A DNA stretch of 52,822 nt from Archangium sp. (GTDB lineage: Bacteria > Myxococcota > Myxococcia > Myxococcales > Myxococcaceae), in the NCBI GenBank assembly GCA_030695565.1, contig JAUYRZ010000040.1, positions 1 to 52,822 on the forward strand, given 5' to 3'. The notes beneath the pieces are model-generated. The model saw nothing but the letters and a program-made list of their open reading frames with translations, made no database searches and was not told the origin of the DNA. Positions 7,959 through 18,679 of the stretch are shown piece by piece. Numbering within the stretch: the stretch's first letter is position 1; every line of letters starts with the position of its first letter. The position numbers were made by a program, and so were the translations under genes.

Positions 7959-8753
7959 ATGAAGACCCTCATTCCGAGCCAGTGGACGGTGCCGAAGCGA
8001 TTTCGTGAGCGGGTCGGCGAGAGCGCCGGCCGCCAGCGACAGATGACCGAGGAGGGGCACCTGTTGCTGGTGCTCCACGGGCTGCCTCAACCGGGAAATC
8101 CCGAACGCGCGGCGCGGCTCTTCTGGCGCGACAAGGCGGGCGCGTGGAAGTCGGCAGGTCAAGGCACCGGCGTCGGCCCGCTGCGTGCCCACCTGACCGA
8201 GTTCGAAGAAGCGGTCGATCGCCATGAAGATCGCCTGCGCACCGCCTCGACGGCCGCCGACTACTTCGACGTGCTCAAGGCGGCCACGCCGTTGCACCGC
8301 ACCAGCCGCAACCTGCTGCGCACGCTTCAAGAAGCCCGAGAAGCCATCGATGATCGCGAGCTGATCAACCTGCGCGACCGCGCGGGCGAAATCGAACGCG
8401 CGAGCGAGCTGCTGGTGGCCGAAGCGCGAGACGGCCTCGACTACACCTCTGCGCAGCAGGCCGAAGCGCAGTCGAAGGTCAGCCTTCAACTCGCGCGTGA
8501 TGGTCACAAGCTCAACACCATCGCCGCCGTCTTCCTCCCCATCACGGCGCTCGCGTCGATCTTCAGCATGACGCTGCGCAGTGGACTCGAGACGTGGTTC
8601 TCCCCCTGGCTCTTCTGGGTCATCGTGGGCGCGGGCGTGGCGTTGGGCTTCACCATGAAGGCGCGCGTGGCGCCTTCTGAACAACCGGTCGAACCCGTCA
8701 CGCCCCCCGTGAAGACGCGGCGTGCGTTGGTGCGGGTGAGCGCCGAAGCCTAA
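7959..8753 (+). CDS. CorA-like membrane protein lacking the GMN signature
   Basis: The 264-residue protein has a long, charged, alpha-helical N-terminal part (about 60-200) like the cytoplasmic funnel of CorA magnesium transporters, followed by two C-terminal membrane helices. The segment before the first helix, KLNTIAAVFLPITALASIFS, is the conserved CorA pore-helix entry. However, the canonical Gly-Met-Asn selectivity motif is replaced by Ser-Met-Thr, and the protein lacks the beta-rich N-terminal domain of full CorA (about 320 residues). It is therefore a divergent member that may not conduct magnesium. It converges with the SnoaL-like gene, overlapping it by four bases at the 3' ends. Confidence 0.75.
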   Translation: MKTLIPSQWTVPKRFRERVGESAGRQRQMTEEGHLLLVLHGLPQPGNPERAARLFWRDKAGAWKSAGQGTGVGPLRAHLTEFEEAVDRHEDRLRTASTAADYFDVLKAATPLHRTSRNLLRTLQEAREAIDDRELINLRDRAGEIERASELLVAEARDGLDYTSAQQAEAQSKVSLQLARDGHKLNTIAAVFLPITALASIFSMTLRSGLETWFSPWLFWVIVGAGVALGFTMKARVAPSEQPVEPVTPPVKTRRALVRVSAEA

Positions 8754-9208
8754 GGCCGGGCCTGCTGCATCACGGGCTTGCGCACCGCCAGCGGCAGGCT
8801 CACGTCTTCAAGACCGAGCTGACGGAAGAGGGCCAGGGCATCCCACTCCGAGTATTCGGAGACGAGCTTGCCGTTGCGCAGCTCGGCGAGGTTGAGGCCA
8901 GTGACCTGCGCGGTCTTGCCACTCGACTCCGTGCCGAGGAAGGGACCGAGGTGCGTGCAGCGCATCGTCCACCGGGTGGTCACGTGGTTGTCGGAGGCCA
9001 CCACCGCGTTGAGCTCGAAGCGCACGTCGGGAAACGCGAGCCGGAAGCCCTTCACCGCGTTGCGATACTGCTCGGCGTTCAGCGGCCCCCGGAGCGGATC
9101 GCGCCCTTCGAAGGCGGGGTCGAGCAGCTCGTCGAGGGCCTGCAGCTTGCCGCCGTTCCACACGTCTTCGAGCAGCCGGCGCGTCACCTGCGTGTTGTCG
9201 TGAGCCAT
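8750..9208 (-). CDS. SnoaL-like (NTF2-fold) protein, ester cyclase type
   Basis: The 152-residue product, starting MAHDNTQVTRRLLEDVWNGG, matches the SnoaL-like polyketide-cyclase/ester-cyclase branch of the NTF2 fold. An N-terminal helix with the VWN segment is followed by LDPAFEGRDPLRG, a helix with FRLAFPDVRFELN, the strand pair VTTRWTMRCTHLGPFLG, and GLNLAELRNGKLVSEYSEWD. The start is the ATG whose context gives the family's usual N-terminus; frames extend further upstream without conservation-like sequence. These proteins are often annotated as cyclases, but most have no known substrate, and no polyketide genes lie nearby. It is followed on the same strand by nothing obvious and preceded by the FKBP gene. 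Confidence 0.8.
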   Translation of the reverse strand: MAHDNTQVTRRLLEDVWNGGKLQALDELLDPAFEGRDPLRGPLNAEQYRNAVKGFRLAFPDVRFELNAVVASDNHVTTRWTMRCTHLGPFLGTESSGKTAQVTGLNLAELRNGKLVSEYSEWDALALFRQLGLEDVSLPLAVRKPVMQQARP

Positions 9209-9269
9209 GGGGTGAGGGCTAACGGTTCTGCACGAGGGCTGCTCCGACCTTTCGGATGGGTAACGTCGA

Positions 9270-9686
9270 TCAGCGAACGTCGAGCATCTCGACCTCGAAG
9301 ACCAGGGTGGAGCCCCGCGGAATCTTCGGCTTCTCATCGTTGCCGTAAGCGAGCGCCGCCGGCACGGTGATCACCCGCAGCTCACCTTCGGCCATGCCCA
9401 GCAGCCCTTCATCGAGACCGGGGAGCACCTGGCCCTCTCCCACCCAGAAGTTGAACGCGCCCCGCCCGTGCGAGTCGTCGAACACGCCGCCGTCGAGCAG
9501 CGTGCCGGTGAAGTGAATGGAGATCTTGTCGCCCTTCTTCGCCACGTCGGCGCCGTCGAAGCCGGCCCGCAGTTTCTGAACCACCACCCCGCTCTCCAAC
9601 CGCTCAGAGGGCTGCGGCGCGAGGGGCTTCAGTTCTTTCTTGCAGGTGAGGAAGACGAGACACACCACGAGCCAACGAAGCGACAT
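9270..9686 (-). CDS. FKBP-type peptidyl-prolyl cis-trans isomerase, lipoprotein
   Basis: The 138-residue protein starts MSLRWLVVCLVFLTC, a short lipoprotein signal with the modified Cys at position 15. A single FKBP domain fills residues 45-138. Its hallmarks are visible: GDKISIHFTGTLLDGGVFD, FWVGEGQVLPGLDEGLLGM, the AALAYGN loop and the closing STLVFEVEMLDV strand. It should catalyse prolyl isomerisation for proteins in the periplasm or outer membrane. The start at 9686 is preferred over longer frames because it alone supplies the signal peptide. The gene is divergent from ddl with a 121-base shared promoter region. Confidence 0.92.
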   Translation of the reverse strand: MSLRWLVVCLVFLTCKKELKPLAPQPSERLESGVVVQKLRAGFDGADVAKKGDKISIHFTGTLLDGGVFDDSHGRGAFNFWVGEGQVLPGLDEGLLGMAEGELRVITVPAALAYGNDEKPKIPRGSTLVFEVEMLDVR

Positions 9687-9807
9687 GGTTCGCAGGCTAG
9701 CCCACCCGAGCAGGGCAATTCCCCCTGCGTCACCGGTCTCCCCGAGCCCAGTCGAGGGGTGAACGGTGAAGTGGCAGGCCGCTTCAAAAGCGGCGACTGT
9801 GCGGCCC

Positions 9808-10845
9808 ATGTCTTCTGACGTCATCATCCTCTTCGGGGGCAGCTCGAGTGAGCGTCACGTCTCCGTGGCTTCCGCCCAAAACGTGAGCAAGCACCTCCCC
9901 GAGGCCGCGTGCTGGTTCATCGCCCCGCAAGGTGCAGTGTTCGCAGTCGAGCGCGCCGAGCTCGCCGCCCACGCGAACCCGTTCGAGGCGCAGTTCGCGC
10001 CCCGTGGCAACGCGTTGTTCCCGTCATTGGGAGCTGCGCTCGACTCACCCGCCGCAAAGGCGCACACGTTCTTCCTCGCGCTGCACGGAGGCGACGGAGA
10101 GAACGGCGTCACCCAACTCCTGCTCGAAGAGCGCGGCCTTGCTTTCACGGGCTCCGGCAGCAAAGCGAGCGCAGACGCGTTCGACAAGGCGAAGACCAAG
10201 AAGCTCGCTTCAGCCCAGGGCGCGAAGGTGGCCGAGGCGCGCATTCTCCCGCCGATGAACGTGGCAGAGGCGAAGGCCGCGTTGACCGAGCTGCTCACCC
10301 TGAATCCACGCTGGGTGCTCAAGCCGCAAGCCGATGGTTCGAGTCACGGCCTCATTCACCTGCGCAACGCAGGGCAGCTCGAGGCCTCCGCGGAGGCGCT
10401 CGCAGGGTTCAAGCTGCACTACCTGGCCGAGGTGTTCATCGAAGGCCGCGAGCTGACGGTGGGCGTGGTGGACGATGAAGGTGGGACCGCGGCACTGCCG
10501 GTCTCTGAGGTGCGGCTGATTCCCGGGGGCGCGTTCGACTACGCCGGTAAGTACCTGGGCCGCGGCACGGAGGAGATCACCCCGGCCGAGCTGACCGCCG
10601 CAGAGTCGCAAGCAGCGCAGGCGTTGGCGGTGCTCACGCATCGCGCGCTGAGCTGTGCGGGCTATTCGCGCACCGACATGATCCTCACCCCGAGCGGCCT
10701 GGTGCTGCTGGAGATCAACACCCTGCCCGGCATGACGAAGGCCTCCTTCATTCCCCAACAACTCGCGGCAGCAGGTCGCGACGTGATGGCGTTCATCACG
10801 CGGCAGCTCACCCTCGCGCGCAACCGCCGCGACGGAGGTCGCTGA
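9808..10845 (+). CDS. ddl: D-alanine--D-alanine ligase
   Basis: The 345-residue protein is an ATP-grasp ligase of the Ddl family. It makes the D-Ala-D-Ala dipeptide for peptidoglycan precursors in the cytoplasm. Visible signatures are the N-terminal ILFGGSSSERHVSVASA (family signature GGxSxExxVS), ALHGGDGENG, FTGSGSKASADAFDKAKTK around the adenine site, WVLKPQADGSSHGL with its ATP-contacting Lys, EVFIEGRELTVGV, and the metal-binding EINTLPGMTKASF. Length is close to the family norm (about 300-370). The start at MSSDVIILFGG removes an upstream in-frame extension without family character. Eight bases separate it from the downstream Ser/Thr kinase, so the two are likely co-transcribed. Confidence 0.92.
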   Translation: MSSDVIILFGGSSSERHVSVASAQNVSKHLPEAACWFIAPQGAVFAVERAELAAHANPFEAQFAPRGNALFPSLGAALDSPAAKAHTFFLALHGGDGENGVTQLLLEERGLAFTGSGSKASADAFDKAKTKKLASAQGAKVAEARILPPMNVAEAKAALTELLTLNPRWVLKPQADGSSHGLIHLRNAGQLEASAEALAGFKLHYLAEVFIEGRELTVGVVDDEGGTAALPVSEVRLIPGGAFDYAGKYLGRGTEEITPAELTAAESQAAQALAVLTHRALSCAGYSRTDMILTPSGLVLLEINTLPGMTKASFIPQQLAAAGRDVMAFITRQLTLARNRRDGGR

Positions 10846-10853
10846 AAGCAGCC

Positions 10854-12188
10854 ATGTCTGATCCCGGGCGCAGCACCGTGAAGATGCCGATGCCCGATCA
10901 GATCATCGCGGGCCGGTATCGAATCATCTCGCGCCTGGGCAGCGGCGGCATGGGCATGGTCTTTCTGGCCGAACAACTCGGCGTGGGGAACAAGGTCGCC
11001 CTCAAGTTCCTCGACCCGGAGCCCACGACCGACGAGACGCGCGCGACCCGTTTTCTTCGTGAGGCGAAGGTCGCGCTCGAGGTGCAGCACCCCGGGGCGA
11101 CGCAGATTCTCGATCTCGGCCGTGACGAGGCGATGCGCTTGTTCATGTGCTTCGAGCTGGTCGAAGGAGAAGACCTGCGCGAGGTGATCAAACGGGAAGG
11201 CCGGCTGCGCTTCGGCGAGGCGAAGTCGATCTGCATTCAGGTGGCCCAGGTGCTCGCCTTCGCGCACGAACGCGGCATCGTTCATCGCGACGTGAAGCCC
11301 GAGAACCTGCGGGTGCGCCGCGATCTCGGCGGCACGCACGTGAAGGTGCTCGACTTCGGAATTGCCCGGCTGCTCAAAGACACCGGCGTGCGCTTGACGG
11401 CAGAAGGCATGCTCGCCGGCACGCCGCGGTACATGGCGCCCGAGCAGGTGAAAGATGAGCCCATCGATGGGCGCATCGATCAATACGCGTTGGGGCTGGT
11501 GCTGTTCGAGATGCTCACCGGCGCGGTGGCGATCGGCGGGAAGAACATCACGCAGATTCTGATGCACCAGCTCAAGACGTTGGTGGCCCCGCTGGCCTGG
11601 GTGGATCCGCAGCTGGCGAACCCGGCGATCGATGCGTTCATCGCGAAGGCGTGCGCGAAGGATCCATTGGATCGTTTTGCGTCGATGGCAGACTTCGTGG
11701 TGGGGCTGCAGGCGCTGCAGGTGGATGAGCGCTCGTGGCCTGAGCCCAAGTCGCCTCCGGCCAACCCGGGGAGCAGCACCGCGCAGACGCGTGATGGGGC
11801 CCCAGTGCTCGCTCCGAAAGAGGGCGAGAGCGACACGTTGGTTCGCGTGCCGGTGCAGACGCAGCAGGAGCGCCGGCTGGAGGTGCCCACCGAGCCGGAT
11901 CGCGAGCCCGTGGCGCGCAGGGCATCGTCAGAGCGGAAGACCGATCCGGAGCAGGTCAGGCAGAGCGCGAAGGTCGCGCATCCGGCGCTGGAGCTGCCGA
12001 CGGATCCCGATCGGCCGATGGTGTCTCGCGAGAAGCTGACCCTGCCTTCGCGGCGTGAAGCGTCGCGGCAGAAGGTGGTCGGCCTGGTGGTTCCTCAGCG
12101 GCCCCGCAGGTGGTGGGGGTGGGTGCTGACTTTGGCACTTGTGGGTCTCGGCGCCGCCGCCGTGTGGTGGTGGTTACGGCTGCGCTGA
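10854..12188 (+). CDS. Ser/Thr protein kinase with C-terminal membrane anchor
   Basis: This is a Hanks-type kinase of 444 residues. The kinase domain (about 21-285) is complete: glycine loop LGSGGMGMV at 29-37, ATP-binding Lys51, HRDVKPEN at 144-151, DFG at 167-169, APEQ at 195-198. A Pro/Glu-rich linker with several acidic PTDPD-like repeats leads to one membrane helix near 420-440 and a very short tail, so there is no extracellular sensor domain. Activation may therefore depend on partners. It lies directly after ddl, which suggests but does not prove a link to cell-wall synthesis. It converges with the hipA-like gene at a distance of eleven bases. Confidence 0.92.
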   Translation: MSDPGRSTVKMPMPDQIIAGRYRIISRLGSGGMGMVFLAEQLGVGNKVALKFLDPEPTTDETRATRFLREAKVALEVQHPGATQILDLGRDEAMRLFMCFELVEGEDLREVIKREGRLRFGEAKSICIQVAQVLAFAHERGIVHRDVKPENLRVRRDLGGTHVKVLDFGIARLLKDTGVRLTAEGMLAGTPRYMAPEQVKDEPIDGRIDQYALGLVLFEMLTGAVAIGGKNITQILMHQLKTLVAPLAWVDPQLANPAIDAFIAKACAKDPLDRFASMADFVVGLQALQVDERSWPEPKSPPANPGSSTAQTRDGAPVLAPKEGESDTLVRVPVQTQQERRLEVPTEPDREPVARRASSERKTDPEQVRQSAKVAHPALELPTDPDRPMVSREKLTLPSRREASRQKVVGLVVPQRPRRWWGWVLTLALVGLGAAAVWWWLRLR

Positions 12189-12199
12189 GAGCGACCAAC

Positions 12200-13369
12200 T
12201 CAGATTTTCAAACTTGAGAGATGAGCCTGAATCCTCGCCCGCTCTTCTTCACTCAGGTCGCTCTCCACTGCCCCGAAGGCAGTCCTGACACTTCTGAGTG
12301 CCGCAGTAAGACGCTCCACCAGGTCGTCGAGTGAAAGCGAAAGGGCGTGAGCCATCGGCGCGAAGTCATCAGCCACGATCGAGGCGAACGGAAAGTCACC
12401 GCGTGAGTGGAGCTTCAGCGCTACCACACGCGGGAGCTCCGGATAGACGACCGTAGCGATCTGATCATACGCAGGAGAGAGTCGCCCGCGCCGTCCATCA
12501 GGGTAGACCACTGACCAGTTCTTGAGATGAGCGTCCGCGTTCCCCGACCCGAGCATGAACGCCACTCTTCCGATGAACTCGGCCACATCGGTGGGCGACT
12601 CGCTCGCAACGAACGCGGCCATTTCCTCGAACGACCCGCCGAACTGATCAGGCCGGTCGAGTACCTGAGCAAAATCTTCTTGGTGCGTTCGCTCCGTGCC
12701 GGTGCGATCGAAACGCCGAATGAGGAGTGCCGATCCATCACCGGTTGGAATGGAAGCCGGCAACCCTTGAATCGACCTCGCATCGACGAGCTCGACGTCA
12801 GGCACTGAAAGACCACAGGCGGCCGCCCAGCGCATGGTGGCGTATTCAACCTGAACAAGCCGGGGGAACTCGCGGCCCTGAAACTTGGCCATCCATTCGG
12901 CGCTCTCGCCTCGCACAGGAAGAGTCAGGCCCCTCGCCGTCCTCGAAAGACCTACCTTCCACTGCATGCCCGCGAGCGAGACACGGAGGGTCGAGGGCCG
13001 GGAGTCGAAGTCGGGTCGACCAGCAGACCGTCGGTATACGGGGGCGTTGGACTCATGAACGACGCGAACAGCGCCTGGGAGGTCCTCCCCCAGCCAGGTC
13101 AGAAGTCCCAGTTCGTCATCATCGTCAATTCCAGCCTCAGCGACGATCGCTTTGCGGAGAGGTCCCTGCGGCAAGACGTTTTGAAACCACGGCAGCAACC
13201 GGTACGTCTCGACCCTGTGAGGAATTCGATCTTCGAACAACTGACCCAGCACGGGGCGATGGGGAAGTTTGAGGTAGTCGCGATCGAACGTAAGCACATG
13301 CGTCTCATCGTGGAATCGCTCGAGCTGCCCTACACGAACGTCGTTCAGCCAGACCGACGTCGAGGTCAA
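12200..13369 (-). CDS. HipA-family Ser/Thr kinase (toxin-like)
   Basis: The 389-residue protein has the two parts of HipA toxins: an N-terminal domain (about 1-110, with GQLFEDRIPHRVE and LPQGPLRKAI) and a kinase domain. Key elements are visible: the P-loop-like SLAGMQWK (131-138), LLIRRFDR and the HQEDFAQVL segment, the catalytic loop GNADAHLKNWS with Asp279 and Asn284, and the metal-binding LSPAYDQIA with Asp302. It should be an active kinase. Known HipA proteins phosphorylate tRNA synthetases or other targets and are neutralised by a HipB repressor. No hipB is present; the upstream partner is a DUF262 protein whose 3' end overlaps this start by four bases. Its G+C content is visibly lower than that of the flanks, suggesting transfer. 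Confidence 0.85.
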   Translation of the reverse strand: MTSTSVWLNDVRVGQLERFHDETHVLTFDRDYLKLPHRPVLGQLFEDRIPHRVETYRLLPWFQNVLPQGPLRKAIVAEAGIDDDDELGLLTWLGEDLPGAVRVVHESNAPVYRRSAGRPDFDSRPSTLRVSLAGMQWKVGLSRTARGLTLPVRGESAEWMAKFQGREFPRLVQVEYATMRWAAACGLSVPDVELVDARSIQGLPASIPTGDGSALLIRRFDRTGTERTHQEDFAQVLDRPDQFGGSFEEMAAFVASESPTDVAEFIGRVAFMLGSGNADAHLKNWSVVYPDGRRGRLSPAYDQIATVVYPELPRVVALKLHSRGDFPFASIVADDFAPMAHALSLSLDDLVERLTAALRSVRTAFGAVESDLSEEERARIQAHLSSLKI

Positions 13370-14934
13370 GCAGCGCCCACCAGTTGAGAAATGGAGGGCC
13401 GATCACTCAGGTCCACTTCACATCTTTCGACCACGAACGCGTTCAACATGAGCTCCAGCATGACGCGTCGGTGCTTGAGAACCAGGCCGAGGTCGCCTTG
13501 CTCGAGAGCCTCGATGGCTGTGCGGTCGAAGCCGAGCGCTTCAAGCTGGCCCGAGACCCGTTCGAAAGGAACGGGAACCCAGGCTTCGGGTGCCTCGCTC
13601 TCGGTCAACCAAGTTCCAGATTTGGCCATGCCCTTGCGCGTCAGATCCTCGAGAGCCATCTCATACGCTGCGTCATCCAGCCCTCGCAGCAGCATCGCGA
13701 CGAGCATCTTGCACTCGAGCGACCGCGGTACCCATCGGTCTGGCAACTCGAAGTGTCTCAGCTCGGAGCCGACCAGCGCCAACATCTGTCGTGCCACTTC
13801 CTCTTCATGGAGTTCGCTCGAGATGGCCGATTGGTACTTTCTGACGGGCCCGAACCCGGTTTGCTCGAATGAGCCCGTCACCAGACCCCTCCACACCCAC
13901 CGCCTCAGCAACCTTCGAGCGCGCAGGCTGGGCCTGGGAAACAGGGCGAAGTACCGGGCGAGTGGCATCAGAAAGAAGCGCTGCGGAACCAGATCGAGAT
14001 GGGGGAGTTGGCAGTCGTCACTTACAAAGCCCAGCACCGCCCGAATCGCCGACTCCGCCCGTTCGACGAACTGTGGGTCAATGCCCTCGAGGTCTTCGGG
14101 CCGTGCCCCAGGGTCCATTCCTGCGACGTGCTTTGCGCATCGGAGCAACGTGTTCGCTTCGAGTTCACCCATCGGACCGCTGGAGAGTCGAGCAGCCGCA
14201 GCGGCAAGACTCCGTTGAGGGGTCAGGCCATAGAGCGCTTCGAAGACCTCAGACTCCTGCATGTCGACGCCAGCTCGATTCGTTCGAACGAAGATGCTTC
14301 TGAGCAGTGCGTCGTCACCCTCCACGATTGCGGCAGCGACCGTGAACTCACGAATCGCCTGGCTCAGTTCAAACACCCGCGGCTCCAGATCGGGTCGTTC
14401 GCTCGCAAGGGGCCACCGCCGAAGCCATGACAAGACGGTCGTCGAGTCACGAAGCTCTCGGAGCGGAATTGAGGTCGGTGTCACCTCACGCCGACGACGC
14501 ACGAAGAACTCTTCACGCTCGAGTTCGAAATAGACGGAGAACTGATCCGAACGCGGCTCCAGGTCGGGGTGAAGCAGCGTGCCGACGATGCTCGTGACCC
14601 GCTGCTGCCCATCAATAATCCAATGGGTATCTGCTCCCGCAACCGGGGGAACGACGACGCTTCCGAAGCGCGAAGAGGCTGGCGGGAGCCCACGTTTGGC
14701 GAAGAGCAGGGTTCCGATTGGGTACGAGCGATAGATGCTGTCGAAAAGCTCGACGACATTCTTGGGCTCCCAGCGAAGCTTTCGCTGGAAGTCCGGTACC
14801 CTGAGCCGACCCGCCTTCGCCCAATCGAGCAGTTCCTCGACACGGAAGGACCGAATCTGCGTTTTTCCCCGAGTCACCATGCAGTCAATTTCTATCACTC
14901 CGTCAGGCCCCGCGCGCGATAGCTCTCCACCCAT
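13366..14934 (-). CDS. DUF262 (GmrSD N-terminal-like) protein
   Basis: The 522-residue product opens with a DUF262 domain: RVPDFQRKLRW near 45-55, SYPIGTLLF near 70-78, and the hallmark WIIDGQQRVTS at 105-115. In GmrSD type IV restriction and related defence proteins this ParB-like fold senses or hydrolyses nucleotides and is paired with an effector. The C-terminal 300 residues are helical, and no HNH nuclease (DUF1524) motif is visible, so the effector is probably the overlapping HipA-like kinase. An alternative start at 14880 (MVTRGKTQ) would shorten it by 18 residues; neither has a strong ribosome-binding site. It diverges from the Lgt-like gene with only 39 bases between starts. Confidence 0.82.
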   Translation of the reverse strand: MGGELSRAGPDGVIEIDCMVTRGKTQIRSFRVEELLDWAKAGRLRVPDFQRKLRWEPKNVVELFDSIYRSYPIGTLLFAKRGLPPASSRFGSVVVPPVAGADTHWIIDGQQRVTSIVGTLLHPDLEPRSDQFSVYFELEREEFFVRRRREVTPTSIPLRELRDSTTVLSWLRRWPLASERPDLEPRVFELSQAIREFTVAAAIVEGDDALLRSIFVRTNRAGVDMQESEVFEALYGLTPQRSLAAAAARLSSGPMGELEANTLLRCAKHVAGMDPGARPEDLEGIDPQFVERAESAIRAVLGFVSDDCQLPHLDLVPQRFFLMPLARYFALFPRPSLRARRLLRRWVWRGLVTGSFEQTGFGPVRKYQSAISSELHEEEVARQMLALVGSELRHFELPDRWVPRSLECKMLVAMLLRGLDDAAYEMALEDLTRKGMAKSGTWLTESEAPEAWVPVPFERVSGQLEALGFDRTAIEALEQGDLGLVLKHRRVMLELMLNAFVVERCEVDLSDRPSISQLVGAA

Positions 14935-14973
14935 GCCGAAGGCGGGTCACGACGTTCTCGAAGAGCCGGCGAG

Positions 14974-15717
14974 GTGAGCTGGCTCTCGTCTTCTGACAGT
15001 GCGTTGCCACACCTGGTGCTCGAGATGCTGGCGTATGGCCTGGGCGCGCGCGTCTACTGGCGGGGTGCCCGAGCGCAGCCTGCTCCGGTGGCGAAGATCG
15101 ATCGCTGGTTGTTGTTCGGCTGCGCGGTCTTCGGCGCTGCCGTCGGGAGCAAGGGCCTGCACGTGCTCGAGCACCTGCCAGCGCTGCTCGAGCGCAACGA
15201 GCCGACGCTGTGGTTCGGCGGCAAGTCGGTGCTCGGCGGCTTTCTCGGCGGAACGCTCGGCGTCGAGTTCGGCAAGAGGGCCATCGGCTGGAACAACTCG
15301 ACGGGCGACGCCTGGGTACCTGCGCTCACGCTCGGGCTCGTGCTCGGGCGGCTGGGCTGCCAGCTCAGCGGCACCTGGGATCAGACCTACGGCAACGTCA
15401 CCTCGCTGCCTTGGGCGTGGGACTTCGGCGATGGAATCGGTCGACACCCGGTCGCGCTCTACGAGGCGCTGCTGGTGGCATCACTGTGGGCCATCACCCG
15501 GCGCCGCTGGCTCGCCGCACCCGGCGCCACCTTCGCGGCCTTCATGGGCGGCTACTGCGCGCTGCGCTTCGGCCTGGAGTTTCTGAAGCCACCCTTCGGG
15601 CCGGCAGGCCCGGGCACGCTCGAGGTCGCGCACTTCGCCGGCCTCAGCGCCATTCAGTGGGCGGCGCTGTTCGGCGGCTCGGCCTCCTTCTTATTGTGGC
15701 GGTTCCGGGTGCGCTGA
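14974..15717 (+). CDS. Divergent Lgt-like prolipoprotein diacylglyceryl transferase homologue
   Basis: A GTG opens a 247-residue protein with about six membrane segments. GRLGCQLSGTWDQTYG and RHPVALYEALL correspond to the Lgt signature and the HPxQLYE segment, so it belongs to the Lgt superfamily. The essential His of E. coli Lgt (His103 in its FHGG motif) appears as Leu in GKSVLGG, and the Glu equivalent to Glu151 after the signature is not evident. Another Lgt is presumably elsewhere, because many lipoproteins are encoded nearby. It may transfer a different group or act on a different lipid; that is inference. It diverges from the DUF262 gene. Confidence 0.75.
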   Translation: MSWLSSSDSALPHLVLEMLAYGLGARVYWRGARAQPAPVAKIDRWLLFGCAVFGAAVGSKGLHVLEHLPALLERNEPTLWFGGKSVLGGFLGGTLGVEFGKRAIGWNNSTGDAWVPALTLGLVLGRLGCQLSGTWDQTYGNVTSLPWAWDFGDGIGRHPVALYEALLVASLWAITRRRWLAAPGATFAAFMGGYCALRFGLEFLKPPFGPAGPGTLEVAHFAGLSAIQWAALFGGSASFLLWRFRVR

Positions 15718-15755
15718 TGTTTCCATCGCGATGAATCAGCGGCATCGTCTGGGGC

Positions 15756-16022
15756 GTGGAACCAGAAAGGCCGAGCGCAGTGGGAAAGATGTTCGCTGGC
15801 GTCGTGCTGGTGGGCCTGGGTCTGACCGGGCTGGGCATGAGCCTCTGCGGCGGCTTCTTCACGGTGCTCTCACTGATCGAAGCGATTGAGGGAAAGCAGG
15901 GGCGTGAGGCCGAGGCCTGGTCGCCGGTCTTGATCCTCACCGGCTCGCTGTCCCTCGTGCTGGGGCTGGGCGCCATCGTGCTGACCCTCGTGGTGTGGCA
16001 GCGGGTGTTCAAACGGCGCTGA
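15756..16022 (+). CDS. Small hypothetical protein with two membrane helices
   Basis: The 88-residue product starts at GTG and contains two strongly hydrophobic stretches (about 12-38 and 54-80) separated by a charged loop, EAIEGKQGREAEAW. It ends with the basic RVFKRR, so both termini are probably cytoplasmic. I do not recognise a family. It lies 38 bases after the Lgt-like gene and 42 bases before the hybrid kinase in the same direction. Confidence 0.6.
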   Translation: MEPERPSAVGKMFAGVVLVGLGLTGLGMSLCGGFFTVLSLIEAIEGKQGREAEAWSPVLILTGSLSLVLGLGAIVLTLVVWQRVFKRR

Positions 16023-16064
16023 GTCGCGAGGCGAGAAGGAACGGCGCTTGCTCATGGCTGACGT

Positions 16065-18650
<2,586 letters not shown>

Positions 18651-18679
18651 GCGCCCCGCGTTCGTGACATGGTGCGCGC

